The notes below the pieces were generated by a model that worked only from the letters and a program-made list of their open reading frames with translations, was not told the DNA's origin and ran no database searches. Below, one piece after another: positions 23,839-32,853 of a stretch of DNA of 64,000 nt. The translations under genes and the position numbers were made by a program. The stretch comes from Candidatus Latescibacterota bacterium. Lineage in GTDB: Bacteria > Latescibacterota > UBA2968 > UBA8231. How positions within the stretch are numbered: the stretch's first letter is position 1; each line of letters opens with the position of its first letter. The DNA lies in NCBI GenBank assembly GCA_022825185.1, contig JAJDYK010000176.1, positions 23,955 to 87,954 of the forward strand, read 5' to 3'.

Positions 23839-24603
23839 CTAGTTGGTCGCCAACTTGTCGATGTTTTTGACCTTCTCAATGTCGCGCTTGAAGCGGAAGC
23901 TGAGATCGATGGTTTCTATGGGTTCGTTGCGGAAGTTGTAGCGCAACCCGAATTCGGGAATGTGGAAGGCGATTTCGGCGACATCATCGTGGATCTTGGA
24001 GAAGACCACGTAGCCTTCGACCTCTTGCCCCGAGAAGCAAAAATCGTCGTCTGGATATCTGGCTCTATTGTAGATATCGCGGCGCTCGTCGAAGCGCAAA
24101 TAGCCCAAGCCGTTGAAAGCTAGCGGGAAACGCCGGAAATACTCCTCTACGTCATAACTCCCCCAAGGATAATAGCGCCGCCCATTGGCCGACTCCACGG
24201 TCACCGTCAGTGGATCGAACTTAACTTTGGGGTATTCGTAGTTTTTGACTGTGATCTTGAAGATGGACAAACGCTGTGGAGATTTACCTGTGCGCGGATC
24301 GATCCAATTGCCATAGGTGAACGGGTTGGACGGTAGCTCGTCGGCCGGACCGCTGGCGTTGGTAGATTGGGCTGGGTACTGGCGATTGATCTCCTCGTCG
24401 TTCATGGGCCGCACGGACACTTCGAGGCGGTTCTGGACGAAGGTGACCGTACCGTCGTCGAGGATTTTCATGCTCGACCCTTGAATATCGGTCTGCTGCT
24501 GGGCCACCTCTAAGGGCTGGAACCGACCGGGAATTAGGTAATGGCCGCAGCCCAATAAGAGGGCCGCGACGGCGAGGATGGAAATTTTTTTGCAAGCGTA
24601 CAT
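23839..24603 (-). CDS. Lipoprotein of unknown function
   Basis: The 254-residue protein begins MYACKKISILAVAALLLGCG, a short signal peptide with lipobox LLGC. AGAGGAG lies seven bases before the ATG at 24603, which rules out a longer in-frame start. The mature part is mixed and beta-rich, with no recognised motif; it contains VKNYEYPKVKFDPLTVTVESANGR-type strands and YYPWGSYDVEEYFRRFP. It follows the SurA-like lipoprotein gene by 23 bases and ends at a strong terminator, so it is the last gene of the surface-protein operon. A periplasmic or outer-membrane accessory role is inferred from context only. Confidence 0.7.
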   Translation of the reverse strand: MYACKKISILAVAALLLGCGHYLIPGRFQPLEVAQQQTDIQGSSMKILDDGTVTFVQNRLEVSVRPMNDEEINRQYPAQSTNASGPADELPSNPFTYGNWIDPRTGKSPQRLSIFKITVKNYEYPKVKFDPLTVTVESANGRRYYPWGSYDVEEYFRRFPLAFNGLGYLRFDERRDIYNRARYPDDDFCFSGQEVEGYVVFSKIHDDVAEIAFHIPEFGLRYNFRNEPIETIDLSFRFKRDIEKVKNIDKLATN

Positions 24604-24626
24604 GGAAACACTCCTCTCTGACAAAC

Positions 24627-25934
24627 TCATAGCTCAACTGGGTTGGCAGCTTGTCTGCGTCGGGAGACAAACTCCCCCAACCGCCCTTCCTCCACGGCGA
24701 CGAGTTCAGCGTATTTTTCGCGCAGTTGCGCGATGTAGCGGTCGAACAAGGGCACGGCTTGGGCGTCGCGCAGATCGCGCGCAACTTGCGCTTGTAGTTC
24801 CCGCCCGAGCGCGCCTGAGCGGGCGTAGCGTTGTGCATTGGCCTCGTAAAAGGCGCGCACCTGCGCGGGGTCAAGCTGGATGTGCGCGTAAATTTCTCGC
24901 TCCCACAAGGCTTGGATCAGCTTCTGTTGGCGCACTTGGGCGCGGCGCGATTCCAACTCGGCGTCCAGACCGTGTTTGTGCGCCTCCTGCGGTAGAATCT
25001 GGTCGGCGACAAAGGCTCGGGTCACCTTGAACCCAAGGGCACTGACATCGGTTGGCTGCGACCCAGCGTCTGCTCCGAGTCGGGCGAGGGCTTGCTGGTA
25101 GTCACCGACGCTCCAATCGCCCGCAGTACTGCGGACCAACCGCACCTCCGGTCGCGCCGCGCCTGCGGCGACCTGCCGCAACGCGGCCGTGTCTAATTGC
25201 ACTGCGTGCTGGCTGGTCAACTGCTCTAGATAGGCTAAGTTCGCCTGTTGCTTCTTGTGTCGAGTTAAGGCCGCTTCCACGAGCGGGCGGCGGTCTGCCA
25301 ACGAGATCTCGCGCTCGGCAGCAACGGCTACCACTAAGAATTGCCCGTCCGTTTCTACCAATTCAACGGTCCCCACTTCTTGCAGGAACAGGGCGGCGGT
25401 GCGCGCGTCGCCCGCGTTGAGTGCGTTGAGCCATCCGCTCTCGCTCCACTCCCCGTCCAAATCCAATCCCTCTTGAGCCTTTCTCAGAGCCGCTAAGGCT
25501 ACGGCCCGCTCGCGCACGGGCAAACGCCGCAAGCGAATTTCGCGGCCCGCGCCCGATTCGGCGAAGAATTCCGCCAGTTCCGTTTCTGTATAAGTCAACT
25601 GCTCGCCCATCTCGCGTGCGAGCAACGCCTCGACCCGTTCTTTGCGCTCCCAAGCCACCATCGCAGCGGCGACCGCTTCGTCTAGCCCTTGGGCATGTGC
25701 TTCGAGCAGCAGCAGCTCTTTGTCGATGAGGGCTTGAAATTGGCGACGCCAATCCGCAAGCGGCTGGGCTTCGCTGCTGGCGGGGAGTTTTTCTAGCGCC
25801 GCAGCAAAATCCCGCTCGCTAATCTCGGCTTCGCCCACTCGGGCCAAGACCACCGACGCGCTTTCTGGCGGCGCGTCGGCGCAGGCCCATAAGCCCAAGG
25901 CCAAGATGGTCGTCTGCGGCTTTAGAAGCTCCAT
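24627..25934 (-). CDS. SurA-like/parvulin-type chaperone lipoprotein
   Basis: The 435-residue protein starts at the ATG at 25934 (MELLKPQ) directly after AGAAGGGG; a longer frame upstream overlaps the preceding gene and is spurious. The lipobox is LGLWAC. The mature N-terminus (VLARVGEAEISERDFAAAL) is the typical opening of SurA/PrsA-type peptidyl-prolyl isomerases. It is followed by long helical segments with ELLLLEAHAQGLD and a second trigger-factor-like helical block. A clear parvulin catalytic core is hard to make out, so it may be chaperone-only. It overlaps the beta-rich outer-membrane candidate by 13 bases, suggesting a role in folding that protein or the surface proteins upstream. Confidence 0.7.
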   Translation of the reverse strand: MELLKPQTTILALGLWACADAPPESASVVLARVGEAEISERDFAAALEKLPASSEAQPLADWRRQFQALIDKELLLLEAHAQGLDEAVAAAMVAWERKERVEALLAREMGEQLTYTETELAEFFAESGAGREIRLRRLPVRERAVALAALRKAQEGLDLDGEWSESGWLNALNAGDARTAALFLQEVGTVELVETDGQFLVVAVAAEREISLADRRPLVEAALTRHKKQQANLAYLEQLTSQHAVQLDTAALRQVAAGAARPEVRLVRSTAGDWSVGDYQQALARLGADAGSQPTDVSALGFKVTRAFVADQILPQEAHKHGLDAELESRRAQVRQQKLIQALWEREIYAHIQLDPAQVRAFYEANAQRYARSGALGRELQAQVARDLRDAQAVPLFDRYIAQLREKYAELVAVEEGRLGEFVSRRRQAANPVEL

Positions 25935-28537
25935 CCCCTTCTTTCGGCTGGCCGGCCGCCCAAGCGCTCTTCTTCTAGCCCGGCATAGAGTTCGATGAAG
26001 GCAATGGTATTGCTCACGTCTTGGTCGGTGAGATTGGCAAAGTTGATGTCGTTGACCTGAAAGCCAACGTTGGAGGTGACGCTGTATCCTTGGTACTGAA
26101 CCCGATTGGTGTACTGCACAGTGAACACCCTGCCGATGAAATCGTCGATGTATTCGGGCGGCAATGGATCGGGAATCGCCACGGCATTGCGGAAAATAAT
26201 GGCCTCCACTCCGACCTCGACGCGACTGCGAGTCAGCACTGGGAACACCGCGGACAGGGAGAAAATTTCGCTCAACTCGTTGATATCGAGCTGGACGGTG
26301 CGCGGTTGGGTGCGCTTGCGCCACATGTTTTTCCAGCGCGGGATCAAGGTGATGTTGCGTCCAATGGAAAACGGATAGTCCGCTTTGTTGATCACGCCGT
26401 AGAACGCGCTATCGCGGAGGCGCTCGGCTGCGTCGTCGCGCTGCTTGAAGTGATCGAGGCGGAACTTGTTGACAAAGGTCAGGTTGTCCCGGGTGTACTT
26501 GTAGCCGACGAAGCTCTGATTGACGAGGGTGTTTTCGGTGATTAGGGGATCGTCAAAAGGTTGCAAGCCGCCAATGGAGCCGGGGCGCTGCACCCATTGC
26601 AGCAGGTTGTCGGCGATGTTGTCTTCAACGGACTTGATCATGTGGAATGCCTCAAACTTGCCCATCCTAGAAATATCGCGCACCGCGCTGAGCAAGGCGT
26701 ACAGGGCTGTTGACCGCTCTTCGCCGGCGATCAGCCACTCGCGATTGCGGCCTACAGTGAGATTAACCCCTGGGTAAATCTCGGCCCCCCCGTACACGTT
26801 CCAGCCGCGATGCCCCTTGCGGTAGGGATAGTCGGCTTCGTCGTCGTTTTCAAAGCGATCCACTACGGTATTGTGGTTCATATCGACGCCGAAGAGGAAG
26901 TCAGGCGGGTCGATATAGTGGCGCAAGAATGGCTCTTCGTAATCCGGGGTGAGGTTGGAGTTTTCGTTGAAATCCGAGAGCAAATCGTTGTTTTCGTCGA
27001 GGCCGGGGAAGACGGCGTTGTCGCCGCCGGCACCGCCATAGCGCGGCCAATCGACGAGTTGGTCTTGATCGTCGTTATCGTCGATGTACTCGAACCAGTT
27101 CTGGCGCTGATTTTCGTAATCCACCACATCGTTTTGGTCGGTGATATACCCGCGCGTGGTGTACCCGTGGTCCATGCTGAACACCTCGCCGTAGCCAAAG
27201 TAGCGGCCAGTGCGGCGCGTGGCGTTGACGAACCAAGCATCGGCTGTGCGATCGCTCTTTTTGAGGTTGCTCAGTTTCTGGATGTTGATGTTGGGATAGC
27301 GCTGAAACTGGGTATTGCGCGCAAATTCGCCGCGTACCTCTAGGCCCCATATATCCTCGATGGTCAAATCGACGCTGGCGATTTGGTTGGCCGAGGGTAG
27401 CCCGTAGTCAAAGCGGACGACGCGCTGGTTGGTATTGTCGCGCACATTGCCTTCGGAGCGAGTGACCGGCAAGAAGATGGGCTGGCCGTTGATGTTCGTC
27501 TGCAAGTTGGAGGTTATCTCTACTCGATAGTCGTTGGAGAGCACCATGGCAAAGCTGACCTTTTGCACCACTAGCGGGTCGGGCACGCGGTAGCGGAGGA
27601 GGATCGGAGCTTCTTCAAGGGCTTCGAGAAAGCCCTCGCGCTGGCGGCCACCCTCAATAGTGGGATTGACCGAGGTCTCTTGGCCATCGACGATCATCTG
27701 CGACGAAAAGAACAAAGCGCCGGAGGCGTCGCCGGGCGAGTCGTCGGAGATGCGGATGACGATTTCGGTGACGTTGCCCGAATTCTGGCTGCTGGTCAGC
27801 AAGCCGGCGCGCGAGTTTTCCGAAAAATTGCTACTCGCCGAGCCGAAGTTCGTATTGACGTACGTAACCCCCAAACCCATGAAGTCGCCGACTTGGGCGG
27901 TGCCGCGCAGGCCGATGAAGTTGGTGAAGTCCGTGTCTTGTACTCGGTTGCCCCCCTGTGCCAACCGCACTGGTTCATTGACGCGCGACAGCAATACGGT
28001 GGCTTCGTACTTGTCGGACGCAAAGTCCCATTGGACGCCGTTGAAGCGCGAGCGGCTGAAGGTCAGCGGGGTCAGAGTCGTGCGGATATAATCGCCGACG
28101 GTCAGAGCGGAGTAGTACTGGCCCTTGGAGTCGGCGGCGACCAATAGGTTTTGGAACCAAGAGCCAAAGCGGCTGTCTTTGAAGACCGAGCTGCCAAAGG
28201 CCAGCGGCTGCTGCTGCCGCCACTCGTAAATACGCCAGCCACGGGTGATCCAGTTGCCGAAGATGTCGTACTGGCCCGTGCCTTCTAACTGCGTGCTGAC
28301 ATAGCGCTGATACGGTTCCTTGGCGTAGTTGGTGTACTTGTAGCCTCCCCAGTTATAGATGTAGTAGAGATCTTGGGGCACGTACCACTTACGCATGGTT
28401 GGGACCAATGGGTCGAAGCCCTCGATCCTAACCTGCGAGGTGGCACCGCGCTCGCGCCCTGGGGTCGCGGCTTGGACGCTGGACGCTGCAACGGCTAGGA
28501 CCAGCAGGGCAACCCCCCAGAACATAACTTTGCGCAT
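25922..28537 (-). CDS. Large exported beta-rich protein, outer-membrane candidate
   Basis: The 871-residue protein has a clear signal peptide (MRKVMFWGVALLVLAVAASSVQA). The rest is dominated by alternating hydrophobic/polar strands rich in Tyr, Phe and Asn, such as FMGLGVTYVNTNFGSAS and VFTVQYTNRVQYQGYSV, as expected for an outer-membrane beta-barrel. A loop region at about 482-575 is crowded with aspartate/asparagine calcium-type motifs (DDNDDQDQLVDW, DENNDLLSDFNENSN, DMNHNTVVDRFENDDEAD), like thrombospondin-3 repeats. The protein ends in WSF, an aromatic terminus as in BAM substrates. It is encoded between the discoidin/FlgD-like genes and the SurA-like lipoprotein gene. It could be a secretion pore or anchor for the neighbouring exported proteins; this is inference. 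The family was not recognised. Confidence 0.7.
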   Translation of the reverse strand: MRKVMFWGVALLVLAVAASSVQAATPGRERGATSQVRIEGFDPLVPTMRKWYVPQDLYYIYNWGGYKYTNYAKEPYQRYVSTQLEGTGQYDIFGNWITRGWRIYEWRQQQPLAFGSSVFKDSRFGSWFQNLLVAADSKGQYYSALTVGDYIRTTLTPLTFSRSRFNGVQWDFASDKYEATVLLSRVNEPVRLAQGGNRVQDTDFTNFIGLRGTAQVGDFMGLGVTYVNTNFGSASSNFSENSRAGLLTSSQNSGNVTEIVIRISDDSPGDASGALFFSSQMIVDGQETSVNPTIEGGRQREGFLEALEEAPILLRYRVPDPLVVQKVSFAMVLSNDYRVEITSNLQTNINGQPIFLPVTRSEGNVRDNTNQRVVRFDYGLPSANQIASVDLTIEDIWGLEVRGEFARNTQFQRYPNINIQKLSNLKKSDRTADAWFVNATRRTGRYFGYGEVFSMDHGYTTRGYITDQNDVVDYENQRQNWFEYIDDNDDQDQLVDWPRYGGAGGDNAVFPGLDENNDLLSDFNENSNLTPDYEEPFLRHYIDPPDFLFGVDMNHNTVVDRFENDDEADYPYRKGHRGWNVYGGAEIYPGVNLTVGRNREWLIAGEERSTALYALLSAVRDISRMGKFEAFHMIKSVEDNIADNLLQWVQRPGSIGGLQPFDDPLITENTLVNQSFVGYKYTRDNLTFVNKFRLDHFKQRDDAAERLRDSAFYGVINKADYPFSIGRNITLIPRWKNMWRKRTQPRTVQLDINELSEIFSLSAVFPVLTRSRVEVGVEAIIFRNAVAIPDPLPPEYIDDFIGRVFTVQYTNRVQYQGYSVTSNVGFQVNDINFANLTDQDVSNTIAFIELYAGLEEERLGGRPAERRGWSF

Positions 28538-28570
28538 AACAACCCTCCCTTAGGCGTTCACTTGTGCTTG

Positions 28571-28588
28571 GCGCGGGGCTAGCCGCGC
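28571..28588. repeat. GC-rich hairpin between two surface-protein genes
   Basis: GCGCGG (28571-28576) and CCGCGC (28583-28588) form a stem with GGCTAG between them. No T-run follows in the minus direction, so it is more likely an mRNA processing or stability element than a terminator. Confidence 0.3.
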
Positions 28589-28628
28589 GGTGAAAAGATC
28601 GGCGGCCGAGATGGCCCGGCCCTGTAGG

Positions 28629-30407
28629 TTAATACACTACGGCAATGCTCCGCATCTGCGTGGCGATGCCAGCGTCGGTAGCGGCTTTGAGGCGGAGCAA
28701 GTACATCCCCGGCGGCACCACGCCCGCGGCATCGCGGCCATCCCAGCTAACTTGATTGGGGCCGGAGCGATCGCGGGCTTGGTAGAGGCGATGCACCGGT
28801 CGGCCGCTCAAATCGTACACGACGACCTCGACTTCGACCTCGTGGGTCGCCTTGAGCAGAATGTAGTCGAGGGTGATCTGGTCGTTGATGCCATCGCCAT
28901 TGGGTGTGATTACTGCGGACGAGAACACGACGCCGGTAAAAAGCTCATCGTCGATGCGGGCACTGACGACGAGCGTGTTGTCGGTGGCTTCCTCGGCCGC
29001 ATCGCCAAAGGCAACTCGCTGCGGAAACGCATCGGACTGGCTGTCGGCGACCTCGCCGCGAAATTCCGTGCCGGAGACGGTGACCAAGCTGGCAAAGCGC
29101 ACAGCGACTTCTTGGCCGCTGCGGGTGACGCGTTGGTCGGGAAAGCTCACCTGCAAGCGGCCCAAATCGGATGCCGTGGTGAAGTTGTCAACCTCTACCC
29201 CATCGACGCGCACGCCCGTGGCGCGGGCCGCAAACGGAGTGTGGATGATCACGGTGTCAAAGCCTCGGTTGCCGCTCGAGACGACCGAGCGTAGGTGATA
29301 GGTAAATTCGTTCTCCCGCCCGAGGGTCGCCGTGGCCGGGCTGATTTCGGCGATGACCGAATCGGCGAGAGACGGCACCGTGTAGTTAAAGACCACCGAG
29401 TCGATGACGGCTTTGTCGAGCAAGCTGCCCGACAGGAGCTTGAATTGGAACTGGAGGTAGCGCCGGTTGTCCGGCGAATTGATCGAGGCTTGGAGCAACT
29501 CAGCGTAGGGCGGGGACCACGCACTCCAGTCGCGGTCGTTTTCGAGGACGACGCCAGCGTACGACGGATCGAGCGTGCGGTCGAAATCCGCTAGGGCCAC
29601 TTCCTCCAATTCACCGGGAATGCCCGTCTGGCGGAAGTAAAGCGAGTCCGTGGAAACAAAGCCGGTCTTAGTGCTGAACTGGGCTTGCGCGGCACCGTCG
29701 ATGCGGCCATATACATCGACCGGCCCGAAGTTGGCCGCCTCGCCGAGGTCAATCACTTGCGATATGTACTGGGCAAAGGGCGTGACGCCAACGCCAAACA
29801 CTTCGAGGTCGCCCATCTGAAAGCCGCGTTCGCCCGTGCTGCGCAGCCTAAAAAAGCGCACCTTGGTTGGAGGGAAACTCAGATCCAACTCGGGCAGGCC
29901 GTGCGAGCGGTCTTGTGCTATGAGCGCGTACACGGGGTTGCCGCCGATGAAGTTGAGCGAATCGCCATCGTTGACGTAGAATTCATAGCCGCGCAGTGAG
30001 CGCTCGTCGTCGTTGAGGACGCCACGGCGAAAATAGAGGCGGTGAAGGACGAAGATGGCACCCATATCGACTTCGAGCTCAGCGCCGTTGGGGTTGGTGT
30101 ACACGCGCCAACCCGTGGTGTGGGAGCCGTCGATGAGTTCGTTGATTATCTGATTGGAACGCGCCGCAGCCGTGGTCACCGAGGTGGTCGCGCTGCCGCC
30201 GAGTTCCTTGATGCGCGGCAGAATGTTTTCTTCGGGGTCGGCCTCCAGCGGCGAGAGGCCCCCATCGTCGGTGACTTCGAGTGCATTGAAGATGAGCGAG
30301 TTGCTCTCCCACTCCAGTCCATCGCCGCCTATTTTGAGCCGTTCCGCGGCCGTGGCCGGAGTGCTGTATCCCACTAGGCAGGCTAATGCGAGTGCGGCAC
30401 GGGTCAT
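28629..30407 (-). CDS. Exported discoidin-like protein with C-terminal FlgD-like domain (short type)
   Basis: The protein is 592 residues. The start is the ATG at 30407, six bases after AAAGGA. The order is: signal peptide; a discoidin/F5-8-type-C-like domain (about 80-205; IDGSHTTGWRV, LHRLYFRRG, FFRLRSTG); a second beta domain opened by SQVIDLGEAANFG and containing DWSAWSPPY and NRRYLQFQ; an Ig-like stalk (ISPATATLGRENEFTY); and a C-terminal FlgD-like/CHU_C-like domain (ITPNGDGINDQ, VYDLSGRPVHRL, WDGRDAAGVVPPGMY) ending in VVY. Discoidin domains usually bind glycans, and TPNGDGIND domains are found at the C-termini of secreted proteins in FCB bacteria. The whole length aligns with the protein at 32854-34653. 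It is likely displayed on the cell surface. Confidence 0.78.
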   Translation of the reverse strand: MTRAALALACLVGYSTPATAAERLKIGGDGLEWESNSLIFNALEVTDDGGLSPLEADPEENILPRIKELGGSATTSVTTAAARSNQIINELIDGSHTTGWRVYTNPNGAELEVDMGAIFVLHRLYFRRGVLNDDERSLRGYEFYVNDGDSLNFIGGNPVYALIAQDRSHGLPELDLSFPPTKVRFFRLRSTGERGFQMGDLEVFGVGVTPFAQYISQVIDLGEAANFGPVDVYGRIDGAAQAQFSTKTGFVSTDSLYFRQTGIPGELEEVALADFDRTLDPSYAGVVLENDRDWSAWSPPYAELLQASINSPDNRRYLQFQFKLLSGSLLDKAVIDSVVFNYTVPSLADSVIAEISPATATLGRENEFTYHLRSVVSSGNRGFDTVIIHTPFAARATGVRVDGVEVDNFTTASDLGRLQVSFPDQRVTRSGQEVAVRFASLVTVSGTEFRGEVADSQSDAFPQRVAFGDAAEEATDNTLVVSARIDDELFTGVVFSSAVITPNGDGINDQITLDYILLKATHEVEVEVVVYDLSGRPVHRLYQARDRSGPNQVSWDGRDAAGVVPPGMYLLRLKAATDAGIATQMRSIAVVY

Positions 30408-30434
30408 CGCTGTTCCTTTCAAAAGCAGTCCCCC

Positions 30435-32804
30435 TCAGTAGGCCACCGGCACGATCCGCTGCACCGTCTCGGTCTGGGAGTCGCCGGCAATCTCGATTTG
30501 CACTAGATAGGTACCTGGACTCACGAGCGCACCGGTGCCGTCGCGGCCATCCCAAGTGAAGTGGTAGCGCCGAGCCAGCCCATCGCCGCTGTCAAGCGCG
30601 CGCACGTTGCGGCCGGCCAAGTCGTAGATGTGGACCCGAATGGGCCGCGGCGTTACCAGCTTGAGCGCGTCGAATTCAATGGCTAGCTCGTCGCCGATCC
30701 CATCGCCATTGGGAGTCAACACAGACGTCGAAAGGGCGATGTTGGCCAGTAGAAGGTCGTTGACCGGTAGTTGCACGGAGACGGATTCGCTCGGCACATC
30801 GGCTTTGGCATCGCCTTGGTCAACGAGTTGGCGCACCTCAGTATCGAGGTTGCTGTTGCCGAGGAAAAGGTCGAAGCGCGTCTGGTTTTGGTAAATGGTG
30901 CTGCTGAACGAAAGCTCAATCAGCTCCGAGCGACGAACCGTGGTCGGTAGATCAACGACAAACCCCTCGGCGATTGGGGTGACTGCGACCTCTACCGGCT
31001 CGTTTCCCAACGTTAGACTGGTGAAATCAACGGGCACGGACGCGGTCATGGTTAGGCGGTCAAAGCCCTGCGAGCGCCCGCCAAAAATTGGCAGGACGAA
31101 ATACGTAAAGTCCTTTTTGACGCCTGGTTCAACTTGGCTGGGAAATACCTCGGCGCGGGTTTCGAGCGCAATGGGATTTTCCATATTCAAATGCAGGGCA
31201 TTGATCGACGGTGCCGCGTTGGGGTCGGCGGAAATCAGGCGCAGGTCGAGTTGGGCATAGCGGCGCGGCGAGGGCGAGTTAAAGAGTGCGCCCGAAGCCA
31301 CGTACGGATCGCTCCAGATGCTCCAGTCCGAGCCGACGGAGATCGTGGTTTTGGTCGGCCCGCGCAAACTCTTGGGCGTCTTTTCCCACTTTCGCTGGGT
31401 GATCTCTTTGCCCTTCTTGTCGAAGTAGTGAATGTTCTCGACAACTTCGTTGCCGGTGCGGCTGCGAACCTCAATGCGCGTGTTAGGCGGCATGTCGGCG
31501 TCCCACTCGACCGAGGTCAGGGCCTTGGCTTCGCTGAGGTCGAGGATCGGTGAGGTTAGCTGCAACTCAGCGGGAAAACCCTCGCCGTAGATTTGGAACT
31601 CGCTAATCAGAGCGAAAAGGCGGTAGTTGCCGTGGGTGCCGGTGCGTTCACCGCCGTGGCGGGAGGAAGGGAAATACTGCTTGATGTAGCGAATTTTTTG
31701 CAAGTCGAATTGGTGGTCGAAGTTGCGGATCGTCGTCTCGTTCAGCGGGCTGTCGTCAACAAAGGCGATCTCGTGGAAATTCAGGGTGCCGTCCGGGGCG
31801 ATCGAGCCGTCGGAAGCGAGGAGCTGATACCAAAAGAAATTGGCGTAGCGGCTGCGCAGCCGCGACGGGGCACCGGCTGGCTCGCCGATGATGCGAATCT
31901 GGTCAATCCAGTAATGGGCTCCTAGATCGAAGATGATGCGATTGAAGATGTCGAAGCCGGTCTGAGTCTGGTGGTAAGTCTGCATGCCCCAGTTGGTGAC
32001 AATATCGCCATCGACCATATTCTCGCCGCCGGAGAGCACGGCTTGCAAGTCGGTGATGAGTTCGATGTTACCGCCGCGCTCAATGATCCCGAGGGAGACG
32101 TTGTCGCCGATGGTAGAAACCGAAATCTCGGCCAAGCCAGCACCCTCGACAAACTTGGACAGTTCGATGCGAATGATGCGGATTAGGCCCGAGGATTCCT
32201 TGAACTCGCCGACGGGGCCATCGACCAAGCCGCTGCCAATGTCGTCCGAGCCGGATGCGTCTAAGCCCAAGGTGCGCTGGCGGGGGTCGAGAACGAGTTC
32301 GTGGCTCTCGTTGAAGCCAATGGCCTTAGAGAGACCGTAGCCCAAAGTGCCTTCTACGGGCACTAGGGCGTTGGTAAAGAACTTTTCGCCGCTCGACAGC
32401 AGAATGGTGAAAAACTCAAAGGGCGGCGCAGACTGGTCGAACGCGATGACGATTTCGGAGGAGGTTACCAAGCGACCCAAGTCGAGTTCGATATAGGCGT
32501 TTTCAATGCCGTCGGCCGGGTCGGGCGACCAGCTAGTCGCCGGATTGCCATCCATGATGAGGCCAGCGTCGCGGGCGTTGCTGCCGACGCTGCGGATGCC
32601 GCCGCCAAAGTGCTCAGCATTGCGCACGGCGTCGATGTTTTTGCGCACGGATATGGGTTGGATACGGCCGGTCGCTTGGAGTTCTAAGGCACCGACCGGA
32701 TGCGTCCATTCTTGCCAAGCAGAGCGGGTGTCAAACGAAACGCGCTCGCCAAAGGCGAAGCTGCTCAACACTACAACGAGGCCTAATGCGCGAGTGATTG
32801 TCAT
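30435..32804 (-). CDS. Exported discoidin-like protein with C-terminal FlgD-like domain (long type)
   Basis: The protein is 789 residues. The ATG at 32804 is seven bases after GGGAG; another ATG two codons earlier (32810) is too close to that site. A signal peptide is followed by a discoidin-like block (FGGGIRSVGSNARDAGL, DGNPATSWSPDP, IELDLGRLV), then a second one after about residue 240 (DGDIVTNWG, IIFDLGAHYWIDQIRI). Next come a beta domain with DWSIWSDPY and SPSPRRYAQLDLR, an Ig-like stalk (FPSQVEPGVKKDFTYF) and the C-terminal FlgD-like domain (LTPNGDGIGDE, HIYDLAGRNVRAL, WDGRDGTGALVSPGTY) ending in VAY. It aligns along its length with the protein at 35889-38234. Surface glycan binding or cell-cell contact is possible; no catalytic motif is seen. 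Confidence 0.78.
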   Translation of the reverse strand: MTITRALGLVVVLSSFAFGERVSFDTRSAWQEWTHPVGALELQATGRIQPISVRKNIDAVRNAEHFGGGIRSVGSNARDAGLIMDGNPATSWSPDPADGIENAYIELDLGRLVTSSEIVIAFDQSAPPFEFFTILLSSGEKFFTNALVPVEGTLGYGLSKAIGFNESHELVLDPRQRTLGLDASGSDDIGSGLVDGPVGEFKESSGLIRIIRIELSKFVEGAGLAEISVSTIGDNVSLGIIERGGNIELITDLQAVLSGGENMVDGDIVTNWGMQTYHQTQTGFDIFNRIIFDLGAHYWIDQIRIIGEPAGAPSRLRSRYANFFWYQLLASDGSIAPDGTLNFHEIAFVDDSPLNETTIRNFDHQFDLQKIRYIKQYFPSSRHGGERTGTHGNYRLFALISEFQIYGEGFPAELQLTSPILDLSEAKALTSVEWDADMPPNTRIEVRSRTGNEVVENIHYFDKKGKEITQRKWEKTPKSLRGPTKTTISVGSDWSIWSDPYVASGALFNSPSPRRYAQLDLRLISADPNAAPSINALHLNMENPIALETRAEVFPSQVEPGVKKDFTYFVLPIFGGRSQGFDRLTMTASVPVDFTSLTLGNEPVEVAVTPIAEGFVVDLPTTVRRSELIELSFSSTIYQNQTRFDLFLGNSNLDTEVRQLVDQGDAKADVPSESVSVQLPVNDLLLANIALSTSVLTPNGDGIGDELAIEFDALKLVTPRPIRVHIYDLAGRNVRALDSGDGLARRYHFTWDGRDGTGALVSPGTYLVQIEIAGDSQTETVQRIVPVAY

Positions 32805-32853
32805 AGTCATGCTCCCTTAGTGTACCATAGTGGGATGGACATAGGTCTCGCTC

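Noticed and set aside
25935..26324. N-terminal extension of the SurA-like lipoprotein
   Set aside because: It lies inside the preceding beta-rich gene in another frame and is rich in Arg/His; the ATG at 25934 gives a proper lipoprotein signal.
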